A stretch of 5,685 nucleotides of DNA. It comes from Bacteroidota bacterium (GTDB taxonomy: Bacteria; Bacteroidota; Bacteroidia; Flavobacteriales; Flavobacteriaceae). Under the pieces are notes generated by a model. It ran no database searches. It saw only the letters and a program-made list of their open reading frames with translations, and had not been told where the DNA came from. The position numbers were made by a program, and so were the translations under genes. Shown in pieces: positions 1 through 5,685 of the stretch. The stretch is taken from positions 1-5,685 of the forward strand of contig SMXJ01000014.1 of assembly GCA_004356305.1 (NCBI GenBank), given 5' to 3'. The stretch's first letter is position 1. Each line of letters begins with the position of its first letter.

Positions 1-140
1 AACTAAGTCCGTTAGGGCCAGGATGGGATGGGACCTATAATGGTAACCCACTTCCCTCGAGTGATTACTGGTTTAGAGTGGAGTACAAAGAAAATGAATC
101 CACTAAAGAGTTTAAAGGACACTTTACACTAAAACGTTAA
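1..140 (+). CDS. C-terminal end of a T9SS type B sorting-domain protein (5' partial)
   Basis: The frame is open from position 3 and ends at TAA 138-140, giving 45 residues; the rest lies outside the window. The residues fit the end of the gliding-motility/CHU_C type C-terminal domain, which directs proteins through the type IX secretion system: a SPLGPGWDGTYNGNPLPSSD stretch, then YWFRVEY, and the closing FKGHFTLKR. In this family the WDG...G.PLPS.DYWF segment and the terminal GHF.LKR are hallmarks of the type B signal. The passenger part is missing, so the cargo (often a large adhesin-like or PKD/Ig-repeat surface protein) cannot be named. The frame closes 10 bases before a strong terminator and converges on the FadL-like gene. 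The family call is from remembered consensus and is secure; the biological role is unknown. Confidence 0.9.
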   Translation, partial: LSPLGPGWDGTYNGNPLPSSDYWFRVEYKENESTKEFKGHFTLKR

Positions 141-150
141 GTGATCGACC

Positions 151-181
151 AAAAAAACTCCTTCATGTGAAGGAGTTTTTA
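151..181. terminator. Bidirectional intrinsic terminator between convergent genes
   Basis: A perfect inverted repeat has arms 153-165 and 168-180 (core ACTCCTTCA / TGAAGGAGT); the innermost pair probably opens to leave a four-base loop. A T run follows the core on the plus strand (176-180), and a run of seven A at 151-157 becomes a T run on the minus strand. It lies 10 bases after the stop of the T9SS protein and about 45 bases beyond the stop of the opposing FadL-like gene, so it can end transcription from both sides. Confidence 0.85.
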
Positions 182-225
182 TTTCTACCAAGAGAATTCC
201 CTGTTACTTTATCGATCAAAAAATC

Positions 226-1743
226 TTACAGATTGAAACCTAAGGTAAAGAGAAAACTGCTGTAAACCGTATCGATGGCCGCAGTATCTGTTAAACCCAC
301 GGAATACAATTGTTGATTTCTACTTTGTTCGGCTCTGGAATACGCAACGTCAAAGGCGTAATTGCCGAAATTATAACCCAATCCTGCCGAAAATCCTTGT
401 CGGTCACCTAAAACAGATTTGTCCTTATAGGGACTTTCTTCATAATTAAAACCACCTCTGATACTTAGTCCTTCGATACGATATTCACCTCCCACCTTAA
501 AAGTTGAAACTGATTTTAAGGTACTACTTATCAGATTATTTTGAGCGGTAAAAGCGGCTTCATGTCCCGGACTGAATCTAATATTCGAAAAATCCTTGTA
601 TGAATAATCGAAACTCAACAACCCATCCTTGCCAAAGATATAAGCCAAACTACCGGTGAATTTTCCCGGGATATGTAGATCATAATTCGCAAACACGTTT
701 ATTATCGCCGGGGCAACTATTTCGGTGATGTTTTGGTTGTCTTCGGTACGACGTGTCTCGAGATATTGAATGGTCTCTTCAGAAATCACGTACCAGGTAG
801 GAGTGTCATAGGTAAGGCCCATTCTAACATTATTAGCAATTTTCGCGATGGTCCCGAATTGAGCTGAAAAACCGGTGCCAAAAACAAATAGATTGTTTTC
901 AAACTCGATCCGGTTTACTATACTTCCCTTATTCGAATTGGATTCTAACAAGAATGTACTTTCCACATAGTCAATTATATGTGAGTTTAAATTAATTCCG
1001 AAGAAAAAATTATCGGTATACTGAGCGCCGATATTAAAGCTATATTTTCCATTATAACCCCTGCTCAAGAGCACATACTCCTGATTGAAATTTCCGGGTG
1101 CCACATTCGAAATATACTGTGTATTGCCGGGGTCATTTGTGAGAGGATCGATGATAAACCCCTGGAAACCCAAAAAGGCATTCTGGGCCTGGGTTCCTTC
1201 AGTTCTCCCAAGAAAAGCATAAAGGTCTGAAATACTTTCACCGCCTTGTAATTCCAGGAGGTCCAACCGTATACCTTGAGCTTGTTCTAAAAAGAAATTG
1301 GCGATGGAGGTATTTCCGGTTCCTTTGATAAATAGATCGATGTCGTGATTGTTGGTTTGGTTATAGTTCATCGCCAAGCTGAATTTTTTCCATCTGGAGT
1401 CCTCATTGTAATTATTATAGATGAAAACGCCTCCCGCCTGAGTTATATTAAAATCGCTATTTGAATCCCGTGTGTTGGTACCAAAATAATTGGCTTTGTT
1501 ATCGATGTCATCCACCGAGAATGTGAAGGTGACGTTGTTTTGTAAAAAAACTGCACTCCCTGCAGGATTTATTGCTATAGCAGACAGATCACCTCCTAAG
1601 GCTCCAAAGGCCCCACTTAAAGCATTAAATCTGGCTGTACCTGTTGTCACGTCGGTCCCATAACGCAAACCATCGATAATTCCTTGTGCGTTCAGTATTG
1701 ATATGAAAAGTAATGTGGCAATTAAAAGTATTTTCTTTTTCAT
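226..1743 (-). CDS. OmpP1/FadL family outer-membrane transporter
   Basis: 505 residues. An N-terminal signal peptide is clear: MKKK, a hydrophobic stretch, then LNA before Q20, suggesting cleavage near residue 19. The mature N terminus carries the FadL-type hatch signature, with SGAFGALGGDLSAIAINPAG at about 43-62 including the NPA motif. The rest is a beta-barrel pattern of alternating residues and short polar turns, ending in the strand FLFTLGFNL at the C terminus. FadL-family channels let hydrophobic compounds such as long-chain fatty acids cross the outer membrane by lateral diffusion; about 450-500 residues is normal. The substrate here cannot be read from sequence. In flavobacteria such proteins are sometimes labelled hemin receptor, for which I see no support. 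The start is the only ATG before the signal peptide, with an A-rich leader and no Shine-Dalgarno. A terminator separates it from the upstream lipoprotein gene, so it probably has its own promoter in 1744-1806, but I find no good match there. Confidence 0.9.
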   Translation of the reverse strand: MKKKILLIATLLFISILNAQGIIDGLRYGTDVTTGTARFNALSGAFGALGGDLSAIAINPAGSAVFLQNNVTFTFSVDDIDNKANYFGTNTRDSNSDFNITQAGGVFIYNNYNEDSRWKKFSLAMNYNQTNNHDIDLFIKGTGNTSIANFFLEQAQGIRLDLLELQGGESISDLYAFLGRTEGTQAQNAFLGFQGFIIDPLTNDPGNTQYISNVAPGNFNQEYVLLSRGYNGKYSFNIGAQYTDNFFFGINLNSHIIDYVESTFLLESNSNKGSIVNRIEFENNLFVFGTGFSAQFGTIAKIANNVRMGLTYDTPTWYVISEETIQYLETRRTEDNQNITEIVAPAIINVFANYDLHIPGKFTGSLAYIFGKDGLLSFDYSYKDFSNIRFSPGHEAAFTAQNNLISSTLKSVSTFKVGGEYRIEGLSIRGGFNYEESPYKDKSVLGDRQGFSAGLGYNFGNYAFDVAYSRAEQSRNQQLYSVGLTDTAAIDTVYSSFLFTLGFNL

Positions 1744-1806
1744 CTTTTAATTTTTTCTGAAGGGTTTTCTGAGATCATTGCGATCGTACATCGGGATCGG
1801 CATAAA

Positions 1807-1846
1807 AAAATCATCATTTCATAAGGGTTATAAAAATGATGATTTT
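1807..1846 (-). terminator. Intrinsic terminator of the lipoprotein gene
   Basis: A perfect 13-bp inverted repeat (1807-1819 with 1834-1846, core ATCATCATTT / AAATGATGAT) has a 14-base loop that can pair further (ATAA-GGG-TTAT). Read on the minus strand it is followed by a T run from the A stretch 1804-1810. It lies 36 bases after the stop of the lipoprotein gene and before the start of the FadL-like gene, separating the two transcripts. The stem is AT-rich, so termination may be partial. Confidence 0.75.
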
Positions 1847-1882
1847 CTAATTTTTTTATTTTCTATCAGCCTGAAACTAGAT

Positions 1883-2878
1883 CTATCCGCGACCGCCTCT
1901 TGACGAACCTCCTCGGGAACCTCCTCCTCTCGAACCGCCTCTGTTCATGGAACCGGAACTGCCTCTTGAGGAAGGACGTGAATAACTCGGTCTGGAACTT
2001 CTAGAAGGCCGGGAAGATCGATTCAATGAGCTGTTGGGTCTGGTATTTCTTACTGAAGATCGTGTATTTCTATTTACGGCACTATTCGATCTGGAATTTC
2101 GCACCGAACTTGATCGTCTAATGCTATTTCGATTGTAAGATCTGGAAGATCTACGGGCAATTTCAGATCTTGAATAGGGACTTCTGCTTGAGATCCTGGA
2201 ACGATTTCTATTGTAAGGTGACCTTCCGGCATAATAATCTGTATTTCTTCTTCCGCGATTATAACTGGAAGCATAGCCATAACCGTAGTATCCGCCATAA
2301 TAGGGGTGGTAGCCCCCATAATAGCCATTGTAATATCCCCCATAATATCCACAATACCAGGGATTATAGTAGCCTCCCCAGCCCCAGCTAATACCCCAGT
2401 AAGGATAATAACCCCATCCCCAATAAGGTCTGTAGTAGCCGTATCCATAGCCCCAGGGATAATACCCGCCGTAATATCCGAAGTATCCACCAGAGTTATA
2501 TACATTGATGGTAACATCTTTTGTATTTTCTCCCCAGGCCCCGTATCCTTCTTCATATTCACGCTCAATAGTGATGATATTTCCATCTTCATCTACGCTT
2601 TCATAAACTGTATAAGCCTCGATATCTGTAAAAATTATGTCTTCTTCTGGGATATCCCCAATGGTCTTACTCTTAGTTTTGAAATATTGTTTGTAATAAT
2701 TGTTTTTATTTTCGGAACCGTATTCTTCAGTAGTTGTCACTCCGGAAGAATAGTTGTTATAAATGCCATCGTTGTCCTTAACATTTTGGGTGGAGCTGCA
2801 GCTTGATAATACTAAAGCGGCCAATCCAAATAGTGCAAATGATAACAAATTTATTGTAGAAGGTATCTTAGTACGCAT
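1883..2878 (-). CDS. Low-complexity lipoprotein: acidic block, Tyr/Gly/Trp block, Arg/Ser-RGG tail
   Basis: 331 residues from ATG 2876-2878, or 341 if the upstream ATG 2906-2908 is used. I prefer the shorter form: MRTK, a hydrophobic core and lipobox LSSC then make an ordinary lipoprotein signal with Cys27 as the lipidated residue, whereas the longer form puts ten polar residues (MMSNNFKYCD) ahead of it. Three blocks follow, numbered from the shorter start. Residues 28-125 are polar and acidic (for example IPEEDIIF and DEDGN). Residues 127-202 are about 30 Tyr, 24 Gly and 7 Trp out of 76. Residues 208-331 are about 32 Arg and 37 Ser out of 124, ending in RGG/SRGG repeats. No enzyme motif is visible and I know no function. 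It is probably anchored in the outer membrane and partly disordered. It is divergent from proS and followed by its own terminator. It is a real gene: the frame carries a proper signal and stop, while the open frames on the other strand mirror its biased codons. Confidence 0.85.
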   Translation of the reverse strand: MRTKIPSTINLLSFALFGLAALVLSSCSSTQNVKDNDGIYNNYSSGVTTTEEYGSENKNNYYKQYFKTKSKTIGDIPEEDIIFTDIEAYTVYESVDEDGNIITIEREYEEGYGAWGENTKDVTINVYNSGGYFGYYGGYYPWGYGYGYYRPYWGWGYYPYWGISWGWGGYYNPWYCGYYGGYYNGYYGGYHPYYGGYYGYGYASSYNRGRRNTDYYAGRSPYNRNRSRISSRSPYSRSEIARRSSRSYNRNSIRRSSSVRNSRSNSAVNRNTRSSVRNTRPNSSLNRSSRPSRSSRPSYSRPSSRGSSGSMNRGGSRGGGSRGGSSRGGRG

Positions 2879-2952
2879 ATCACAGTATTTAAAATTGTTG
2901 GACATCATAAAAATAACTAGTTTTGCCGAGAACTAATAATATTTAACATAGT

Positions 2953-2965
2953 CACAACTTTTGTG
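2953..2965. promoter_or_regulatory. Possible proS promoter element with a small dyad
   Basis: AACTTTTG at 2956-2963 matches 7 of 8 positions of the Bacteroidota -7 element TAnnTTTG and lies 17 bases before the preferred proS ATG. It sits inside a dyad CACAA-CTT-TTGTG (2953-2965). No clear -33 TTTG is present at normal spacing; the nearest TTTG, 2922-2925, is about 30 bases upstream. This is a weak call. Confidence 0.3.
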
Positions 2966-2980
2966 CCAAAAAATGCTAAT

Positions 2981-4456
2981 ATGGCAAAGAACTTAACGAC
3001 ACGTAGCGAGGATTATTCAAAATGGTATAACGATCTGGTTATTAGAGCTGACTTGGCTGAAAATTCAGGGGTTCGCGGGTGTATGGTTATCAAACCATAC
3101 GGCTATGCTATCTGGGAGAAGATGCAGGCAGAACTTGATAGAATGTTCAAAGAGACCGGTCATCAAAATGCCTATTTTCCACTTTTCATACCAATATCTT
3201 ACTTCAGTAAAGAAGCAAGCCATGTCGACGGATTTGCAAAAGAATGTGCGATAGTGACTCATTACCGACTTAAAAACGCCGATGATGGGAGCGGGGTCGT
3301 AGTCGATCCTGAGGCCAAATTGGAGGAGGAATTGATCGTAAGGCCTACTTCAGAGACGATAATTTGGTACACTTTTCGTAAATGGGTACAATCTTACCGT
3401 GACTTACCATTATTGATCAATCAATGGGCTAATGTAGTGCGCTGGGAAATGCGGCCCCGTCTATTTTTACGAACTACTGAGTTTTTATGGCAAGAAGGAC
3501 ATACGGCGCATGCTACCAAAGATGAAGCAATAGCAGAAGCTGAACTGATGTTGAATATTTATACCAAGTTTGTGGAAGAATTTATGGCGGTCCCGGTAAT
3601 AAAAGGTATTAAAACTGATAGCGAACGTTTTGCAGGTGCTTTGGAAACTTATTGTATCGAGGCGTTGATGCAAGATGGAAAGGCACTGCAGGCAGGTACA
3701 TCTCACTATTTAGGGCAAAATTTCGCCAAAGCCTTTGATGTAAAATTCACCGATAAAGAAGGGAAACGAGACTATGTTTGGGCCACTTCCTGGGGTGTTT
3801 CAACCCGTTTGATTGGAGCGCTTATCATGACCCATAGTGATGATAACGGTTTGGTGTTGCCACCAAAATTGGCTCCGGACCAGGTGGTGATCATTCCAAT
3901 TTATAGAAATGAAGAACAATTGGCCGATGTGAGTAAGGTGGCGGAACAATTAATGACGGAGCTGCGCTCCAAAGGAATTCGTGTGAAGTTCGATAACAGA
4001 GATACACATAAACCCGGATGGAAATTCAATGAATATGAATTTAAAGGAGTGCCGGTCCGGATTGCTATCGGCCCCAAGGATGTTGAAAATGGAACCGTGG
4101 AAATCGCACGTCGTGACACCCTAACAAAAGAATTGGTGCCAATAGAAGATGCAATCAATAAGATAGTTGCTCTAATGACAGAGATCCAGGAAAATCTTTA
4201 TAACAGAGCAGCTCAATACAGAGCTGAAAACACAACTGAGGTTTCCGGTTACGAACAATTTAAGAAAGTTTTGGACACTAAAGGTGGGTTTATCTTAGCG
4301 CATTGGGACGGTACAAACGAGACCGAAGAATTGATCAAAAATGAAACAAAAGCGACCATTCGCTGTATTCCTCTGGACGATGAAAATAAGCCGGGAAGCT
4401 GTATGGTTACCGGTAAGCCAAGTGCTAGAAAAGTGTTATTTGCGAAGGCTTATTAA
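2981..4456 (+). CDS. proS: Prolyl-tRNA synthetase, archaeal/eukaryal-like (type III) form
   Basis: This class II enzyme charges tRNA-Pro with proline in the cytoplasm. From ATG 2981 it is 491 residues. A GTG at 2963 would add MPKNAN, but M-A-K-N-L-T-T-R-S-E-D-Y is the usual flavobacterial N terminus, and a -7-like element overlaps that GTG, so I take 2981. Visible landmarks are RPTSE at 121-125 (proline-binding loop); motif 2, RWE at 154-156 through RTTEFLWQEGH at 164-174; the QAGTSHYLGQNF segment; motif 3, GVSTRLIG at 272-279 with THSDDNGLVLPP after it; the anticodon-binding domain from about 301 (VVIIPIYR, then FDNRDTHKPGWKF); and a C-terminal domain from about 405 ending in the typical FAKAY. 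It lacks the editing insertion of the long bacterial form. The C-terminal domain keeps only two cysteines, in RCIPL and GSCMV, so the zinc site seen in some relatives appears lost. No strong terminator follows; tRNA-Glu lies 120 bases downstream. Confidence 0.97.
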   Translation: MAKNLTTRSEDYSKWYNDLVIRADLAENSGVRGCMVIKPYGYAIWEKMQAELDRMFKETGHQNAYFPLFIPISYFSKEASHVDGFAKECAIVTHYRLKNADDGSGVVVDPEAKLEEELIVRPTSETIIWYTFRKWVQSYRDLPLLINQWANVVRWEMRPRLFLRTTEFLWQEGHTAHATKDEAIAEAELMLNIYTKFVEEFMAVPVIKGIKTDSERFAGALETYCIEALMQDGKALQAGTSHYLGQNFAKAFDVKFTDKEGKRDYVWATSWGVSTRLIGALIMTHSDDNGLVLPPKLAPDQVVIIPIYRNEEQLADVSKVAEQLMTELRSKGIRVKFDNRDTHKPGWKFNEYEFKGVPVRIAIGPKDVENGTVEIARRDTLTKELVPIEDAINKIVALMTEIQENLYNRAAQYRAENTTEVSGYEQFKKVLDTKGGFILAHWDGTNETEELIKNETKATIRCIPLDDENKPGSCMVTGKPSARKVLFAKAY

Positions 4457-4483
4457 TTTTTTATGAAAAACATAAACCAGCAC

Positions 4484-4513
4484 TTGTAGCATTAAAAAAT
4501 AGTTGTATTTTTG
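4484..4513 (+). promoter_or_regulatory. Bacteroidota housekeeping promoter for tRNA-Glu and rpsT
   Basis: TTG at 4484-4486 (the -33 element), a 19-base spacer, then TATTTTTG at 4506-4513, a perfect match to the -7 consensus TAnnTTTG. Transcription should begin near 4518-4522, leaving about 55 bases of leader before the tRNA. It is the best promoter match I found in the window. Confidence 0.75.
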
Positions 4514-4576
4514 CACCCGCCTGAATAGCATAAATTTATATTTTGATGTCGGGCAGGTCCGCAATTAAGAACAATT

Positions 4577-4648
4577 GGTCCGTTCGTCTAGGGGTTAGGA
4601 CGCCAGGTTTTCATCCTGGTAACAGGGGTTCGATTCCCCTACGGACTA
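4577..4648 (+). tRNA. tRNA-Glu (anticodon TTC)
   Basis: All four arms fold. The acceptor is GGTCCGT (4577-4583) with ACGGACT (4641-4647), with one G-T pair at the end. The D arm is around 4586-4601 with the AGGGGTTAGG loop region. The anticodon stem is CCAGG (4603-4607) with CCTGG (4615-4619) around the loop TTTTCAT, giving anticodon TTC at 4610-4612. The T arm is AGGGG (4624-4628) with CCCCT (4636-4640) around TTCGATT. The discriminator is A4648. CCA is not encoded (the next bases are CAAAA), so the end must be added by nucleotidyltransferase. rpsT starts only 24 bases downstream, so the two are almost certainly one transcript. Confidence 0.97.
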
Positions 4649-4672
4649 CAAAACATTATAAGAGAAGATATT

Positions 4673-4924
4673 ATGGCGAATCATAAATCAGCTTTAAAGA
4701 GAATTAGAAGTAACGAAACCAGACGTTTACGTAATCGTTATCAGCATAAAACGACGCGTACTGCTATGAAAAAACTTAGAGAAACTACTAACAAAAAGGA
4801 GGCGCTAAAATTGTTCCCCGAGGTAGTATCAATGTTGGATAAGCTTTCAAAGAATAATATTATTCACGCGAATAAGGCTGCCAATTTGAAATCCGGTTTA
4901 GAGAAACACATAGCTGCCCTTTAA
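4673..4924 (+). CDS. rpsT: 30S ribosomal protein S20 (bS20)
   Basis: 83 residues, a normal length. It begins MANHKSALKRIRSNETRR, the typical basic N-terminal helix of bS20, continues with RNRYQHKTTRTAMKKLR, and ends with the conserved HANKAANLKSGLEKHIAAL helix that packs on 16S rRNA. The protein binds 16S rRNA early in 30S assembly. The ATG lies 24 bases after the tRNA with only a purine-rich AGAGAAG stretch (4661-4667) before it and no clear Shine-Dalgarno, as usual in this phylum. RNase Z cleavage at the tRNA 3' end would leave the rpsT message with a 24-base leader. A terminator follows after 28 bases. Confidence 0.97.
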   Translation: MANHKSALKRIRSNETRRLRNRYQHKTTRTAMKKLRETTNKKEALKLFPEVVSMLDKLSKNNIIHANKAANLKSGLEKHIAAL

Positions 4925-4952
4925 GTCGTATCTATATTTATACATTGTTTAG

Positions 4953-4983
4953 AACTCTTTCAGAATTGCTGAAGGAGTTTTTT
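4953..4983 (+). terminator. Intrinsic terminator after rpsT
   Basis: The stem is 4953-4963 (AACTCTTTCAG) with 4969-4979 (CTGAAGGAGTT), 11 pairs including one G-T, around the loop AATTG, followed by T 4978-4983. It lies 28 bases past the rpsT stop. On the minus strand the T run is poor, so it mainly serves rpsT. Its right arm nearly repeats that of the terminator at 151-180 (GAAGGAGTTTTT). Confidence 0.85.
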
Positions 4984-4999
4984 AATGTTAATAACCCAA

Positions 5000-5489
5000 T
5001 TATCTTGTCGTTCTTTCTCCCACAAATTGTTGCAATTGGTGGCTGTATGATGAAATTATAGTATCGAATACCTCATCGAAAATAGGAATATAACTCGCCG
5101 TATCTCCTTTTGCGATCTTGAACTCTTTTTTCCAAGAACTAATTTAACATAGTATCCGTCTTTTGAATTTCTTCGAAACATAATGTGTACCATTATGAGT
5201 CCCTCCGGAAGCGTTTCAGGCTCCATGCTAACCGTTAGACCAATCCCAAAGTGCGAATAATGATCTTCTTCTGGCGCAATGGCATGAATAAGGCTGATGG
5301 AACGAGTCCGAACCCTCGTTCTTCACTAAATCTGTATAAAGAGAATCGCCTTTCGGGTACCCGGTACCAGGACTTTAATTCTTGTACGATCTCCGTGGAA
5401 ATGAAGTGACGGTCCCTTTGGCAAGCATCAAATTTATCCTGAACCTTATCTTATGCGTTGCAAAGTTCGTGAAATTTGGTACTTTCCAT
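5000..5489 (-). pseudogene. Decayed protein gene of unknown family (one stop, two frameshifts)
   Basis: No single frame is long, but three minus-strand stretches join into one protein of about 162 codons. ATG 5487-5489 gives MESTKFHELCNA, then a TAA at 5451-5453. The same frame resumes as DKVQDKFDACQRDRHF and runs through SWYRVPERRFSLYRFSEE and RGFGLVPS. Near 5286-5297 the frame must change to continue as LIHAIAPEEDHYSHFGIGLT, METLPEG-like text (SMEPETLPEGLIMVHIMFRR) and SKDGYYVKL. Near 5126-5143, by an A6 run, it changes again to WKKEFKIAKGDTASYIPIFD and EVFDTIISSYSHQLQQFV, ending at TAA 5000-5002. Outside each junction the abandoned frame soon hits stops or turns into implausible text. The rebuilt product looks soluble, with no signal peptide or membrane span; I do not recognise it. 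It converges on rpsT. Sequencing errors could explain the frameshifts, but three independent lesions favour a true pseudogene. Confidence 0.75.
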
Positions 5490-5685
5490 ATGAGAATATA
5501 CTATTGAGTTATATATGCTATAAAACGATATTGATGGGTATTGCTGACGGAAGGCTGGTTAAACTATGACATCGTGCCTTATAAAATCTAAGGGCAGGGA
5601 GAGTGGGGTGCTAATCGCCCAGCTGTTTTTGTGTTTTTTATAATAGTTACAAGCGTTTATTTGGGTTCGATAATTACAAAAACCG

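Noticed and set aside
1757..1768. CTGAAGGGTTTT in the FadL-like gene leader, similar to a terminator arm.
   Set aside because: There is no complementary left arm next to it, so no hairpin forms.
1770..1803. Cluster of GATC-containing near repeats (GAGATCATTG, GCGATCGTAC, GGGATCGGC) upstream of the FadL-like gene.
   Set aside because: The arms do not pair well and the spacing is irregular; no operator can be supported.
2306..2806. A 166-codon plus-strand open frame antisense to the lipoprotein gene, and similar frames at 2170-2391 (+) and 2074-2592 (-).
   Set aside because: They mirror the biased codons of the Tyr/Gly- and Arg/Ser-rich gene; there is no plausible start signal or recognisable protein, and the other frame has a clear lipoprotein signal.
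3065..4158. Minus-strand open frames inside proS.
   Set aside because: Shadows of a firmly identified gene; their translations resemble no protein family.
4460..4476. Small hairpin TTTATG-AAAAA-CATAAA just after proS.
   Set aside because: Weak AT-rich stem with no T run behind it; not a convincing terminator, so some read-through from proS into the tRNA unit is possible.
4516..4557. Complementary blocks CCCG/CGGG and CCTG/CAGG in the tRNA leader, resembling a structured RNA.
   Set aside because: The blocks are in crossed order and only four bases each; nothing matches a known riboswitch or leader.
5592..5685. A plus-strand frame open to the window edge with a hydrophobic stretch (FVFFIIVTSVYLGSII), possibly the beginning of a membrane protein starting at GTG 5631.
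   Set aside because: Only about 31 codons are visible, with no ATG and no promoter; it could be chance in AT-rich DNA.

Overview
The window looks like a chromosomal segment from a member of the Flavobacteriaceae (phylum Bacteroidota). Four things point there. The first reading frame ends in a type IX secretion (T9SS) type B sorting domain. The prolyl-tRNA synthetase is the short archaeal/eukaryal-like form used by this phylum. The start sites lack convincing Shine-Dalgarno sequences. A textbook Bacteroidota promoter (TTG, 19-base spacer, TATTTTTG) lies before the tRNA gene.

Layout, left to right. Positions 1-140 (+) are the last 45 codons of a T9SS-secreted protein. A strong hairpin terminator at 151-180 sits between it and the convergent gene behind it and can serve both. 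Next come two minus-strand envelope genes: an OmpP1/FadL-type outer-membrane beta-barrel (226-1743) and, upstream of it, a strongly biased lipoprotein (1883-2878, possibly from 2908). The lipoprotein has an acidic block, a Tyr/Gly/Trp-rich block and an Arg/Ser/RGG tail. A terminator at 1807-1846 separates the two, so they are probably separate transcripts. A short divergent spacer then leads into proS (2981-4456, +), followed by a promoter, tRNA-Glu (anticodon TTC) and rpsT (30S protein bS20), which share one transcript closed by a terminator at 4953-4983.

The right end, which has no intact reading frame of useful length, is not empty. On the minus strand, 5489 down to 5000 reads as one protein gene of about 162 codons broken by one in-frame stop and two frameshifts. 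I do not recognise its family. The last 196 bases hold nothing I can support.

Functionally the window joins a translation block (proS, tRNA-Glu, rpsT) to an envelope block (T9SS cargo, FadL-like porin, lipoprotein). I see no mobile element, CRISPR array or defence cassette. The most unusual items are the low-complexity lipoprotein and the decayed gene.
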